Shown here: in pieces, positions 18,148-27,094 of the stretch
How the letters are laid out: every line of letters begins with the position of its first letter
Position numbering within the stretch: position 1 is the stretch's first letter
Assembly: GCA_903939515.1 (NCBI GenBank)
Contig: CAJAHH010000143.1
Location: 1-56,011 of the forward strand
Direction: 5' to 3'
Origin: an uncultured Verrucomicrobiota bacterium
Lineage (GTDB): Bacteria; Verrucomicrobiota; Verrucomicrobiia; Limisphaerales; UBA9464
Length of the DNA: 56,011 nt
Program-made: the position numbers and the translations under genes
The notes under the pieces: model-generated
What the model was told of the DNA's origin: nothing
Databases searched by the model: none
What the model saw: the letters and a program-made list of their open reading frames with translations, nothing else

Positions 18148-18524
18148 ACACCCGACTCCCCGGAGCCGCCTGCCGCTTCTTAATGAGGGTGAATAGGATT
18201 TTAGTTCCTTCTCCCTATTTTCAGGAGTCAGCAATGCAATAGTGCTGACTCCATTCCCGACGGTCGGGCTCTAGGACGGCGGGGCTCTAGAAAAGGACGG
18301 GCTGCAACCCGGCCAAGCACTCACTGGCTCTCCGCTCTCACTGGGTCTGAGGGGATTGCCAACTCGCTCCGAATCGGCCTTCAACCCGAAGCGATCGATG
18401 GATTGTCTACTGCCGTTGAATGATCTGCAGTCTCAGACGATGGAGTGATGCCGCACCGGTCCGCGCGCCGAAGGAGGCGCAGCACTGAGCGCGATCGACA
18501 AGTCGATCAAAAGATTCTGGATGT
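18148..18524. other. Convergent intergenic region, nothing recognised
   Basis: This 377-base gap lies between the ends of the TerC gene and the glycosyltransferase gene. Short G/C-rich inverted bits (for example cgggctgcaacccg near 18299-18312) are present, but there is no T-run typical of a terminator and no coding frame. Confidence 0.4.
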
Positions 18525-19283
18525 TCATGGATGCGATTTCGCATCCGAAGTCGCCGGGTGGGTCTGCGATCCTCGGACGCTGGCGAGGACGGCCCGCCAT
18601 TCCTCGGCGTGGGGGATGTTCTCGTAGCCCTTCATTTCAGGGGTGCCTCGAGTGAAATGGACTGCTTTCGGGTCTAGCCCAGGATCCGAATGCCCCTCCA
18701 ACCAGTTCCAGGTCGGTGGAAGATCCCCGATCAATGAGTCGTCCAACCACTCGAACGCGTGAAGGTTTCGTCCGGGCCGAGTGTTGATCCAGCTCTCAAG
18801 GGGCGCATGGGCCGGATGCCGGCAATTCCAAAGCACGAGGCTCGACCAATTCTTGCGCCGGTAGTTGAGTTGCAATTGCCCATCCATCTTGATGCCTTCG
18901 GGCGGAGCATACTGATGCTGCACGACCTGCACCGCATACCGCGGATCCGCTAAAGCCAACAGTTCCTGGATGTCTGCCCGCCATAGGAAATCGCTGTCGC
19001 AGAACACCGCCCAGGGCGTGGTACTCAAGAGTGGTGTCAAAAAGCGGGTGATGGCGAACTCGGTCGACATGGGCGCTTCGGAAATCACATCCCACAAGCG
19101 TCCCTCCCTCCGCTCATGGCGCCGCGTGTAGAGGCCCAACCCTCGCAAGTGCGGTTCCAATAGCGGCACTAGTTGTGGCACTAGTTGCGGCACCTTCTGG
19201 CAATGGTTGCGAATCGACCTGACACACACTTCGTATGCGGCCGCCTCCCTAGAATCGAACCCGATGAAGACCTCACAGTTCAT
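18525..19283 (-). CDS. Probable glycosyltransferase (GT8-like, DxD motif)
   Basis: A 252-residue protein from ATG 19283. The N-terminus VFIGFDSREAAAYEVCVRSI is the typical first strand and helix of a GT-A nucleotide-sugar transferase related to family 8. A DxD-type metal site follows in VFCDSDFLW. Further on, SSLVLWNCRHPAH and AVHFTRGTPEMKGY resemble acceptor-side motifs of the same family. The frame is open back to a TTG at 19331 next to the upstream stop; the ATG is preferred because it puts the first beta strand at the N-terminus. It is the last gene of a compact three-gene set likely building a surface glycan. A 12-base tandem duplication (19163-19186) encodes the odd LVPQLVPQLVP stretch. 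Confidence 0.7.
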   Translation of the reverse strand: MNCEVFIGFDSREAAAYEVCVRSIRNHCQKVPQLVPQLVPLLEPHLRGLGLYTRRHERREGRLWDVISEAPMSTEFAITRFLTPLLSTTPWAVFCDSDFLWRADIQELLALADPRYAVQVVQHQYAPPEGIKMDGQLQLNYRRKNWSSLVLWNCRHPAHAPLESWINTRPGRNLHAFEWLDDSLIGDLPPTWNWLEGHSDPGLDPKAVHFTRGTPEMKGYENIPHAEEWRAVLASVRGSQTHPATSDAKSHP

Positions 19284-19327
19284 AAATACAAAGTCTGAGA
19301 CTGCCGGAATTGAAGGGATGGGCGCAT

Positions 19328-20095
19328 TCAATCCAATCGAATGACCCGAAGCAGCGAAGCCGCTTCCTCGGAAACCTTCTTAACCGAAATTCGGCCCATT
19401 GCTTCCGCACAATGGGGGCAACGCTTGCGTCTCCCGCAGGGGGTTCCGCCTGAGAATAAATTCACATGATGCGCATACCCCGTCTGCGCCGGGGAAATGT
19501 AGCCCCCAAAGATCACGATCGCCGCCGTTCCAAACGCCGCGGCCGCATGATGCAGGCCGCCCTCCGGAAGGATCGCCAACCGGGCACGCTCCAACACGGC
19601 GCAGGCCTGACGAAAACTCGTGGTCTTGATGATTTCCGCTCCCGGCAACGGCGGGCAATGTCGGGAGGCAAACTGGGAGACCGGATATCCTTTGGATTGA
19701 AGGTGGGCCGACAAGGCACACCAGCGATCCCATCCCCAGTCTTTGTTGGGACTCGCCTCCGGCTTGAGCGCGGGTTCCAGAAGAATCCTGCCCTCATATC
19801 GACTCCCGACAGCCCGTTCTTCGTCGGTCAGATAAATCTCGCCCAGTGGACAAACCCACTCGCGCCAAACCCATCCCCCGAGCGTCCGACCTGCGATGTA
19901 ATCACGCTGCCCCGGGGCATTCACCAATGTCTGCACCTTCCCCCGATAGTCGACCGCGGCAAACCGTGGATTGTTCTCCCACACGGGACTCCAACGGGGG
20001 CGTCCCCGCTGATCCAATACCCGGATGGGTAAGGCGTTCCGTCTCTGCATGCGGCGCGCCAGACCCGTTACGATGAGTTCATCTCCCAAGCCCAT
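19328..20095 (-). CDS. Glycosyltransferase family 9-like (heptosyltransferase-like) protein
   Basis: A 255-residue GT-B type protein. The N-terminal loop MGLGDELIVTGLARRMQ matches the G-x-G-D start of family 9 proteins, and EGGLHHAAAAFGTAAIVIFG is the C-terminal nucleotide-sugar binding segment. A stop lies directly upstream of ATG 20095, so the missing first beta strand is real and not a wrong start. Near the end a cysteine-rich piece (PCGRRKRCPHCAEAMG) could bind metal. It sits 3 bases after the gene at 20099-21028, and its stop abuts the next gene, so the three are one operon. The likely task is adding a sugar to lipopolysaccharide or another surface glycan; donor and acceptor are unknown. 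Confidence 0.75.
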   Translation of the reverse strand: MGLGDELIVTGLARRMQRRNALPIRVLDQRGRPRWSPVWENNPRFAAVDYRGKVQTLVNAPGQRDYIAGRTLGGWVWREWVCPLGEIYLTDEERAVGSRYEGRILLEPALKPEASPNKDWGWDRWCALSAHLQSKGYPVSQFASRHCPPLPGAEIIKTTSFRQACAVLERARLAILPEGGLHHAAAAFGTAAIVIFGGYISPAQTGYAHHVNLFSGGTPCGRRKRCPHCAEAMGRISVKKVSEEAASLLRVIRLD

Positions 20096-20098
20096 AGG

Positions 20099-21028
20099 TC
20101 AAACCGCTGCCTGAAGCGTTCTCCAAGCCACGCCGCTGCGAAACTCCTCTAGGCTCCATTGCTGGCCCGCCAAGGCCGCCGCCCACGCCGCCCGCCCCGG
20201 AGGATAAATCGGTGATTCAATCTTGGTGAAATCAGACAGGCCCATCTTGGACGCCGCACAGTCCCCCGCCACAAACACCGGGACACCGGCCAGCAAGGCC
20301 TCGTTGGCCGCAGCACTGGACCAGGTCACCAACGCCCAGCAGTCCACCAATGCCTCTTTCAAACTGGCCGCCAACGCCATTTTGTTGCTGCGCCAACCCC
20401 TCACCTGAATGGGCCGGTCGGTGTGTTGTCGAATCTCCGCCAGCGCCTGCTCCCACCATCCCCCGGACTTTCCGGCCACCACCGACATGTAGGTGCTCGA
20501 CTGCACCGCCACCACCAGGTGACGTCCGGATTTCTTCCAGGGTGCAATTTCTACGCCCAGACTCGCGAACCGCTTCCAATCCGGACGCTCGCTCCCGGTT
20601 GCCTGAACCCCGCGGCGCACTGCACGAAACAGTCGCCCGCGAGCGGCATCGAAGTAGGCATTGTCCAAATAGTACCAATCCATTCCCTCACGAATCGCTT
20701 GTCGCCACAGATGCTGGGTCGGTTCGGTGACCCCAAAAAAGCAGGCAGCTCCCGGACTCAATCGCGCTGGAGGCGGCTGGAACACTCCACTGCCTCCGGC
20801 ACCTTGGACAAACGCCTCGCAAACCACGCGCGCCTTCGCCTTGCCTTTCGCCGCATAGCCGCATATTTGCGTTTGGAATACGCGGGGAACGGCAAGGCCT
20901 GCGCTCGAAAACTCATCGATCTCCGGCCGCCAATTTTCCAGCGTGGCGTCATAGCCATCGCTGCTGCAAACAACCGGCGGCCACGTGCTCGCCAAATCTC
21001 TGCTATTGAGATGGTGAATGGATTCCAA
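20099..21028 (-). CDS. Conserved protein, GT-B-like, possible surface-glycan enzyme
   Basis: A 309-residue protein without a firm family assignment. The middle carries GMDWYYLDNAYFDAARGRLFR and a later PWKKSGRHLVVAVQSS strand. The C-terminal part has ALVTWSSAAANEALLAGVPVFV, which resembles the nucleotide-binding half of capsule-type and other GT-B glycosyltransferases. The start is TTG 21028: an in-frame stop lies four codons upstream and the first internal ATG is deep in the protein. It is the first gene of the three-gene set with a family 9-like and a family 8-like transferase, which supports a role in making or modifying a surface polysaccharide. That role is inferred from context and weak fold resemblance only. 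Confidence 0.65.
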   Translation of the reverse strand: MESIHHLNSRDLASTWPPVVCSSDGYDATLENWRPEIDEFSSAGLAVPRVFQTQICGYAAKGKAKARVVCEAFVQGAGGSGVFQPPPARLSPGAACFFGVTEPTQHLWRQAIREGMDWYYLDNAYFDAARGRLFRAVRRGVQATGSERPDWKRFASLGVEIAPWKKSGRHLVVAVQSSTYMSVVAGKSGGWWEQALAEIRQHTDRPIQVRGWRSNKMALAASLKEALVDCWALVTWSSAAANEALLAGVPVFVAGDCAASKMGLSDFTKIESPIYPPGRAAWAAALAGQQWSLEEFRSGVAWRTLQAAV

Positions 21029-21296
21029 GGCTCGTTTTCTTCAAAAATAGGCTCCGCAAATCAATTTAGAGGAGGCCCTTTAAATTTTACTAAACAGGTC
21101 TCCAATGCAGCACCTTTCGTTCCAAGGAAAGTACGCTCGTGTGGTTCGTGGTTTTCTCTAAAGGAAACGAACACTTAAAAAACCGTTCAGTGGAGCTTTG
21201 GCGTCCGCTGGAAAGAGTCTCAGCCCTCAGCCTCGCGAACGACGAACGCCATCGGCCTGCGCAGATCGACGGCTTTTTCTTTGCCGAATTCCTGGC

Positions 21297-22622
21297 TTAT
21301 CGGACCAGGCAGGGTTTCTTCGGGTCGAACTTCCAGCCGGGGATTAGGAACTGCATTGCCGCAGCGTCGTCGCGTGAGCCGGAGGGCAGTTCCAGGTAGA
21401 GCTGATGGGCGGCTTCGAGCTGAGCCGGGTCGATCTCGATGCCCAATCCCGGTTTCTGCGGGACCGTGACCTTGCCACCTTTAATGAGCAACGGCTCCTG
21501 GGTGAGGCGCTGACCTTCCTGCCAAATCCAATGAGTATCCATCGCGGTGACATCGCCCGGGGCGGCGGCGCCGACGTGCGTGAACATCGCGAGGGAGATG
21601 TCGAAATGACTATTGGAGTGCGAACCCCAAGTGAGACCGTGTTCGTGGCAGAACTGCGCGACCTTGACCGAACCCTGCATTGTCCAGAAGTGCGGGTCGG
21701 CGAGAGGGATGTCGACTGCTTGTAATTTCAGCGCGTGGTGGAGCTGGCGCCAGTCGGTGGCGACCATGTTCGTGGCGGTGCGGAGGCCGGTGGCTTTTTT
21801 GAATTCCGCCATAATCTCGCGGCCGGAGAAGCCGGCTTCGGCGCCGCAGGGGTCTTCGGCATAGGCGAGGATGCCTTTCAGGTCCTGGCAGACCTCGACG
21901 GCTTCCTTGAGTAGCCAAGCGCCGTTCGGGTCGAGCGTGAAGCGAGCGGTTGGTATGCGGGCGGCGAGCGCGCGGACGGCCTCGATCTCGAGAGCCGCGC
22001 TGAGCACGCCGCCCTTGAGCTTGAAGTTCTGGAAACCGAAGCGTTCCTGCACGGTCTCGGCTTGCCGGACGATGCTTTCGGGAGTCAGTGCCTCTTCGTT
22101 GCGGAGGCGGTACCAAGCGTGCTCAGAGTTGGTTTCCTCGCGATAGCCGAGGGGGGTCTTGCGACGGTCGGCGATGAAGAAGAGGTAACCGAGCATCTCG
22201 ACCTCGGTGCGTTGCTGACCCTTGCCGAGGAGTGCTGCGAGGGGTTTTGATTGAAACTGGCCGAGCAGGTCGAGAAGGGCGGATTCGATCGCAGTGACGG
22301 CGTGGATGGTCACGCGCAAATCGAACGTCTGGAGGCCCCGCCCGCCCGCGTCGCGGTCGGAGAAGGCCGCGCTGACCGCGGCGAGAAGCGTTTCGTAAGC
22401 GGCGATTTCCTGACCGATGAGCAATGGCGCAGCGTCCTCGATCGTCTGGCCAATCCTCTCGCCGCCCGGGACTTCGCCGAGGCCGGTACGACCGGAGTTG
22501 TCGGTGATCAGGACGATGTTACGCGTGAAGAAAGGACTGTGTGCCCCGCTCAGGTTGAGCAGCATGCTGTCATGGCCGGCGACCGGTACGACGCAGATGG
22601 ATCGGATCAGTGGAGAGGACAT
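21297..22622 (-). CDS. gudD: Glucarate dehydratase
   Basis: A 441-residue enolase-superfamily enzyme that dehydrates D-glucarate to 5-dehydro-4-deoxy-D-glucarate in the cytoplasm. All key positions of the family are visible. The base Lys203 is in FKLKGG (Lys201-Lys203). Metal ligands are Asp231 in DPNGAW, Glu256 in YAEDPCG and Asn285 in TNMVATDW. Asp309 is in LADPHF and the second base, His335, in GSHSNSH. Length and motif spacing agree with known GudD proteins. It is the last gene of the operon kdgD-transporter-gudD, 48 bases after the transporter. The product feeds straight into KdgD. Galactarate activity cannot be excluded, but the GSHSNSH motif and spacing favour glucarate. Confidence 0.93.
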   Translation of the reverse strand: MSSPLIRSICVVPVAGHDSMLLNLSGAHSPFFTRNIVLITDNSGRTGLGEVPGGERIGQTIEDAAPLLIGQEIAAYETLLAAVSAAFSDRDAGGRGLQTFDLRVTIHAVTAIESALLDLLGQFQSKPLAALLGKGQQRTEVEMLGYLFFIADRRKTPLGYREETNSEHAWYRLRNEEALTPESIVRQAETVQERFGFQNFKLKGGVLSAALEIEAVRALAARIPTARFTLDPNGAWLLKEAVEVCQDLKGILAYAEDPCGAEAGFSGREIMAEFKKATGLRTATNMVATDWRQLHHALKLQAVDIPLADPHFWTMQGSVKVAQFCHEHGLTWGSHSNSHFDISLAMFTHVGAAAPGDVTAMDTHWIWQEGQRLTQEPLLIKGGKVTVPQKPGLGIEIDPAQLEAAHQLYLELPSGSRDDAAAMQFLIPGWKFDPKKPCLVR

Positions 22623-22670
22623 CAGGTTAGAGGAATGGAGGACAGGACGGGCAGAGAATCCGGGAAAGGC

Positions 22671-23963
22671 TCAGGCACGTGGCGTGGTACGGGCGAGGAA
22701 GACGAGGCCGGCGGCGAGCACCGAGGCGATGCTGAGCCCATAGAGTCCGTATTGGACGGAGCCCGTCGCTTGTTCGAGCCGTCCGAAGACCGTCGGGGCG
22801 ACGAATCCGCCGAGGTTTCCCAGTGAGTTAATCAGCGCGATGACTGCGGCCATGATGCGTGCATCTAGGTAGCCTTGGGGAATTGGCCAGAAGAGAGATG
22901 AGGCGGACTTGAAGCCGAGCGCGGCGAAGCAGATCGCGACGAAGGCGAACACCGGTCCGCCGGTCGTGGACAGGAACAGGCCGGTGGCCGCAATGACCAA
23001 GGCACCCGCGACCCAGAGCTGCTGGCGCTTCCATCGGGCGGCAGCGCCGGCGGCGACATACATACCGAGTATGGAAATCGTCCACGGCACCGAGTTGAGG
23101 AATCCAACCTGCAGGTCGGTGAGGTTACCCATTTTCCGGATGATGCTCGGTAGCCAGAACGTCGCGGCGTAAATCGTGAGTTGGATGGAGAAGTAGATGA
23201 GGCAGAACAGCACGATTTGCGGGTCGCGCAGGAGCTTAAACAGGCTGGTTTGGATGGGCTGGGAGGCGTCTCGTTCGCGTTGCTCGGCTTCGATGGCTCC
23301 CTCGAGGGCGTCTCGCTGGGCGGGCGTCAGCCAGCGGGCGTCGCGAGGCAGAGAATCCAACCAGAACCAGGCTCCGACACCGATCGCTACGGAGAAGAGG
23401 CCTTCGATGAGGAGCATGCTTTGCCAACCTTTCAGGCCGAAGAGCGGTGCCTGCATCAGTGCCCCCGACAGGGGCCCGGAGAGGATGGATGCGATGGCCG
23501 AGCCGCTCAGAAAAAGGGCGATCGCCTTGCCTCGTTCGGCCGAGGGGAGCCAGCGGGTAAAATAATAGATCACACCGGGGAAGAAGCCTGCCTCAGCCGA
23601 ACCTAGGGCGAAGCGCAGGAGGTAAAATTCGTTCTCCGTCCGGGCGAAGGCCATCAGCGAAGCCACGACGCCCCAGACCACCGTGATGCGGGTGAGCCAC
23701 AGGCGGGCACCGAACCTTTGGAGCAGCATGTTCGACGGGACCTCGAAGATCGCGTAGCCGACGAAGAAAAGGCCGGCGCCCAAGCCGTAGGCAGCGCTGT
23801 CCAGCCCGAGGTCGGTCCGCAGTTGCTGCTGGATGAAGCCGACGTTCACACGGTCAAGGTAGTTGACGATGAACATCAGGATGAAGAGCGGTAGCACCCG
23901 CTGCTTCACCTTGGCGACGGCTTCATCCAAGCGCGCTGCTGGGTTTTCGGCAAACGCGCTCAT
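22671..23963 (-). CDS. gudP: MFS transporter, anion:cation symporter family, probable glucarate permease
   Basis: A 430-residue, 12-helix major facilitator carrier of the anion:cation symporter family. Family marks are NYLDRVNVGFIQQQL in helix 1, YGLGAGLFFVGYAIFEVPSNML, the RFALGSAEAGFFPGVIYYFTRWLP loop, and a central cytoplasmic loop with DSLPRDARWLTPAQRDALEGA. Relatives import hexuronates, glucarate or galactarate with protons. The gene lies 6 bases after kdgD and 48 before gudD, so glucarate is the most likely substrate. The symbol is assigned from that context; by sequence alone a related sugar acid is possible. Start ATG 23963 is directly behind the kdgD stop. Confidence 0.85.
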   Translation of the reverse strand: MSAFAENPAARLDEAVAKVKQRVLPLFILMFIVNYLDRVNVGFIQQQLRTDLGLDSAAYGLGAGLFFVGYAIFEVPSNMLLQRFGARLWLTRITVVWGVVASLMAFARTENEFYLLRFALGSAEAGFFPGVIYYFTRWLPSAERGKAIALFLSGSAIASILSGPLSGALMQAPLFGLKGWQSMLLIEGLFSVAIGVGAWFWLDSLPRDARWLTPAQRDALEGAIEAEQRERDASQPIQTSLFKLLRDPQIVLFCLIYFSIQLTIYAATFWLPSIIRKMGNLTDLQVGFLNSVPWTISILGMYVAAGAAARWKRQQLWVAGALVIAATGLFLSTTGGPVFAFVAICFAALGFKSASSLFWPIPQGYLDARIMAAVIALINSLGNLGGFVAPTVFGRLEQATGSVQYGLYGLSIASVLAAGLVFLARTTPRA

Positions 23964-23969
23964 CGCGGC

Positions 23970-24881
23970 TTACAGGACTCCTGCTTTGGCGATCAGGGCG
24001 GCGAGCTGTTCGGCTTCAGCTGGCTTGAGGTCGGTCAGCGGTGCGCGCACAGGGCCCGCGCCGTGGCCGACGATCGTGGCGCCCGCCTTGATGATGCTGA
24101 CCGCGTATCCGGCACTCTTGTTGCGTATTTCGAGGAAGGGCAGGAAGAAGGTATCCAGCAGGCGGTTTTGGGTTGCGCGGTCGTCCTGCGCAACGGCCTG
24201 ATAAAATTCCATCGCGGTCTGCGGGATGAAGTTGAAGACGGCGGAGGAATACACCGGCACCCCCATCGCCTTGTAGGCGGCGGCGTAGACTTCGGCGGTG
24301 GGCAGGCCGCCGAGGTAGCTGAAACGCTCGCCCAGGCGTCGGCGGATCGAGACCATGAGTTCGATGTCGCCGAAACCGTCCTTGTAGCCGATGAGGTTCG
24401 GGTTGTGCTCGGCGAGTTTCTCGAGATGGTGCGCCTGCAGGCGGCAAACGTTGCGGTTATAAACGACAACGCCGATCTTCACCGACTTGCATACCTGGTC
24501 GACGTGCGTGGCGACGCCGTCTTGGTTGGTCTCCGTCAGGTAATGTGGCAGCAATAGGATACCCTTGGCACCGAGACGCTCGGCTTCCTGCGCATATTGG
24601 ATAGCCACACGGGTCGGTCCTCCAGCACCGGCGAGGATGGGCACGAGGCCGTCGCAGGTATCGACCGCTGTCTTGATGACCAATGAGTATTCCTGGGGCT
24701 CCAAGGAGAAAAATTCGCCCGTGCCGCCTGCGGCGAAGAGCACGCTTGCGCCGTACGGTGTCAGCCATTGCAGCCGCTTGGAGTAACTCGGGGCATCTAG
24801 GTCACCATTGGCCTTAAAATCGGTGATTGGGAAGGAGAGCAGTCCCGACGAGAGGATCTTCTGGAGTTCTAAGGGGGACAT
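23970..24881 (-). CDS. kdgD: 5-dehydro-4-deoxyglucarate dehydratase
   Basis: A 303-residue class I aldolase-like enzyme of the DapA superfamily that dehydrates and decarboxylates 5-dehydro-4-deoxy-D-glucarate to alpha-ketoglutarate semialdehyde. Visible landmarks are FPITDF near the N-terminus, GGTGEFFSL (residues 52-60) for carboxylate binding, catalytic Tyr141 in VYNRN and the Schiff-base Lys167 in IGYKDGFGD. The length is standard. It is the first gene of the glucarate operon and directly precedes the transporter. The next enzyme of the pathway, a semialdehyde dehydrogenase giving alpha-ketoglutarate, is not in this window. No regulator gene lies beside the operon; a palindrome at 25119-25133 in the upstream gap is a possible operator. 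Confidence 0.93.
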   Translation of the reverse strand: MSPLELQKILSSGLLSFPITDFKANGDLDAPSYSKRLQWLTPYGASVLFAAGGTGEFFSLEPQEYSLVIKTAVDTCDGLVPILAGAGGPTRVAIQYAQEAERLGAKGILLLPHYLTETNQDGVATHVDQVCKSVKIGVVVYNRNVCRLQAHHLEKLAEHNPNLIGYKDGFGDIELMVSIRRRLGERFSYLGGLPTAEVYAAAYKAMGVPVYSSAVFNFIPQTAMEFYQAVAQDDRATQNRLLDTFFLPFLEIRNKSAGYAVSIIKAGATIVGHGAGPVRAPLTDLKPAEAEQLAALIAKAGVL

Positions 24882-25303
24882 GGGAGGAGCGATGGCAGCG
24901 GTTGGTGGTTAGATTTCACAGAGCAGAATTGGAGCGACTGCCGTAGACGAGGCGAGAGAGGTCGAGGTGATTCGCGTTCAGCAGCTCGGTAGGCGGGGCA
25001 GCATCCGGATCATTCTGGAAGCAGACGAGCCGTGGGAGCCGATAGAGGGCGTCGGACAGCGACAGACAAATCGATAGAATTTTGATTTTTTAGGGGTTCG
25101 CGATCCGAGAGAGGCGGTCGTGTCGACGACACGTCCTGCGGCTCAGGAAACGAAGCTGAATTCGGAAAGTCAAGGATCTGAGGACAAGGTCTTCAGACCT
25201 GTTTGCCTGACCCATATTGGTGCGATCCTAGGCTTTGCTCCACGCGTAGAGATCAATGCTGCAGACCTCCTCAAATTGTCAGCCAGCTAGGGTCCAGACA
25301 CTG
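24882..25303. other. Upstream region of the glucarate operon
   Basis: No gene. It separates the permease at 25304 from kdgD and should hold the promoter of the glucarate operon. It contains a 15-base palindrome at 25119-25133. Positions 25085-25112 resemble 28509-28535, so a decayed third copy of the repeat unit found upstream of the two transporters may lie at about 25085-25333. Confidence 0.5.
25119..25133. promoter_or_regulatory. Palindrome, possible operator of the glucarate operon
   Basis: The sequence cgtgtcgacgacacg is a perfect inverted repeat, two 7-base arms around one central A, 238 bases before the kdgD start. The form fits a dimeric repressor site, but no regulator gene is adjacent and no second copy was found, so the role is open. 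Confidence 0.3.
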
Positions 25304-25333
25304 TCAAGAATTGCTGCCCGAACCCGATTTCGG
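25303..25333 (+). repeat. REP-like copy over the end of the permease gene
   Basis: The sequence beginning gtcaagaattgctgcccgaa matches the REP-like copies at 27026 and 28753. The stop codon of the permease (25304-25306, minus strand) and its last residues, SGSGSNS, are written in this repeat. Confidence 0.6.
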
Positions 25334-26650
25334 AATTTCGAACGGCGCCGAGACTTTCCGTTTCTTGTAGAATGGGATCCCGACGAGCAGGAGCCCGAGG
25401 CCCATCAGCGAGCTTAAAGTCGACTCGATCAGGGTGTTGACGACGAACACCGTTGATACGGTCACGAAGACTAGGACGGTGAACGGATACCCGACTACGC
25501 GGTACGGGCGGTTCCATTCGGGATGCTTCCGGCGGAGCACGACGACCGACATCGCGATCATTGTGAAGAAGATCCAGTTGGCGAACCCGGCCATCGTGAT
25601 TAGGTGTTCGTAGCCACCGGTGAGTGTCATGAGGCCCGCCAAGATTGCCATGGCCCAGATCGCGTTGGCCGGCGTCTCGAAGCGCGGGTGCACGGTCCCT
25701 AGTTGTGGGAAGATTACTCCGTCGCGTGCCATGGCGAAGAACACCCGCGGCCCAACTAGTATGCTGGCGGCAATGGTGCCGACGGTAGAGCAGACGATAG
25801 CCAGCGTGATGAGGGTTGCGCCGACTGGTCCAATCATGGCTGACATGGCGTCAGCTGCCACGCGCTCCGAGGCGGCGATGCTAGGCTGACCTAGCACGAA
25901 GATGTAAGTGAGGTTGGCGCCGAGGTAGGCAGCGATGACGAATAAGACGCCGAGGATGATGCTACGCGGGATGTTCTTCTGAGGATCTCGGATCTCGCCG
26001 GCCACGAAGCTGACAGACTGCCAGCCATCGTACGCAAACAGCGTGGACACCATCGAAAGTCCGATCGCCGCCAGTTTCCCCCTCGACAGGCGTTCCGGCA
26101 AGATCGGCAGGAAGTTCGCCGAACTGCCGCGGAGGGTGATGACCGCGAGCCCCACCAGCAAGACGAGGCCGGCAACCTTGAAGACGGTGAACAAATTCTG
26201 CACACCGGCGCCTTTCTTGACGCCACGCGTGTTGACGAACGCAAGCACGAGTAACAACCCGATTCCCAGCGCCTTTTCGGCCCACCAGGTCAACGGCACG
26301 AACCACTGCAAGTACAACAGGAACGTGCTCGTTAGCGCCGCAATAGATCCTGGGAAAACGACAAGCATCAGGGTCCAGCCGTATAGGTACGCCCAGAACT
26401 GGCCGTAGGCCTCTCGCATGTAAATATAGAGACCGCCGGATTGGGGTAGCATCGTGCCCAACTCGGCGAGCGTCAGCGCCCCGCACAGGACGAGCAGTCC
26501 GGAGAACACCCAGATACCGACGACCAATCCGGGCTCCGCAATGCGCTGGGCGATTAGGCTCGGGATTACAAAAATTGCGGATCCGATGACCGTGCCCACG
26601 AGCAGCGTGACGGCGTCGAAGAGGCTGAGCTTGCGCGGAAGGTTTTTCAT
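25304..26650 (-). CDS. APC-family amino acid permease
   Basis: A 448-residue, 12-helix secondary transporter of the amino acid-polyamine-organocation superfamily. The first helix carries the family's unwound substrate site (LLVGTVIGSAIFVIPSLIA). ALTLAELGTMLPQSGGLYIYMREAYG is the classic second signature, and FAYDGWQSVSFVAGEIRDPQKNIPR is the conserved helix 6 and loop. It resembles the LAT/serine-threonine exchanger-like branch; the transported amino acid cannot be named. The last residues are encoded by a REP-like repeat, so the natural C-terminus may have differed. The gene is a single transcription unit preceded by a repeat unit shared with the next transporter. Confidence 0.9.
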   Translation of the reverse strand: MKNLPRKLSLFDAVTLLVGTVIGSAIFVIPSLIAQRIAEPGLVVGIWVFSGLLVLCGALTLAELGTMLPQSGGLYIYMREAYGQFWAYLYGWTLMLVVFPGSIAALTSTFLLYLQWFVPLTWWAEKALGIGLLLVLAFVNTRGVKKGAGVQNLFTVFKVAGLVLLVGLAVITLRGSSANFLPILPERLSRGKLAAIGLSMVSTLFAYDGWQSVSFVAGEIRDPQKNIPRSIILGVLFVIAAYLGANLTYIFVLGQPSIAASERVAADAMSAMIGPVGATLITLAIVCSTVGTIAASILVGPRVFFAMARDGVIFPQLGTVHPRFETPANAIWAMAILAGLMTLTGGYEHLITMAGFANWIFFTMIAMSVVVLRRKHPEWNRPYRVVGYPFTVLVFVTVSTVFVVNTLIESTLSSLMGLGLLLVGIPFYKKRKVSAPFEIPKSGSGSNS

Positions 26651-27094
26651 CTGGATTGGCGTCGGGTATGGGTTATTGGCAGGGATTTGTTTTCATGCCC
26701 CACGCTGAACCAGCGAAGATGGGCTCTCCTCACTGACATGCGCAAAACGGATCCGAAACGGATCATTTTTCTTTGGAAATCTTCCGTTTCATTTTGGAAG
26801 TCGTGGTCAGGCACAGGGAATCGGGGTCGGGCCCGGAATCTTGCCAGATTACACTGACGATTTGCTGCGGAAGGTCCGCGGGCCGCTGATGGATTGGCGA
26901 CGTCAGATGCGGGGAAACCGCAGAGCCAGCGGCTCGAGCCAGAGTCCCAGCCAGCGCTCTCCCATGGGCCCAAGTGCGGAATGGAAGGCCTTGTCGGGTT
27001 CCGTTCGGCTCAAGCCTGCGGCTTTGTCAGAAATCGTTGCCCTGAACACCATTTACCCGCGGTCAGTGACCTCGTCAGTGGTCGTGGCGGACGC
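26651..27094. other. Repeat-filled region upstream of the permease
   Basis: No gene. It holds a copy of a compound repeat unit at 26737-27057: a 38-base element (26737-26774), then two REP-like sequences in opposite orientation (26816-26845 and 27026-27057) about 180 bases apart. The same arrangement lies upstream of the next transporter. Confidence 0.6.
26737..27057. repeat. Compound intergenic repeat unit, copy A
   Basis: It starts with a 38-base element (26737-26774) that matches 28434-28471 at 36 of 38 bases and contains the doubled core acggatccgaaacggatc. After 41 bases comes an inverted REP-like sequence (26816-26845), and 180 bases later a forward one (27026-27057). Copy B at 28434-28783 has the same order with nearly the same inner spacing (177 bases). 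Confidence 0.65.
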
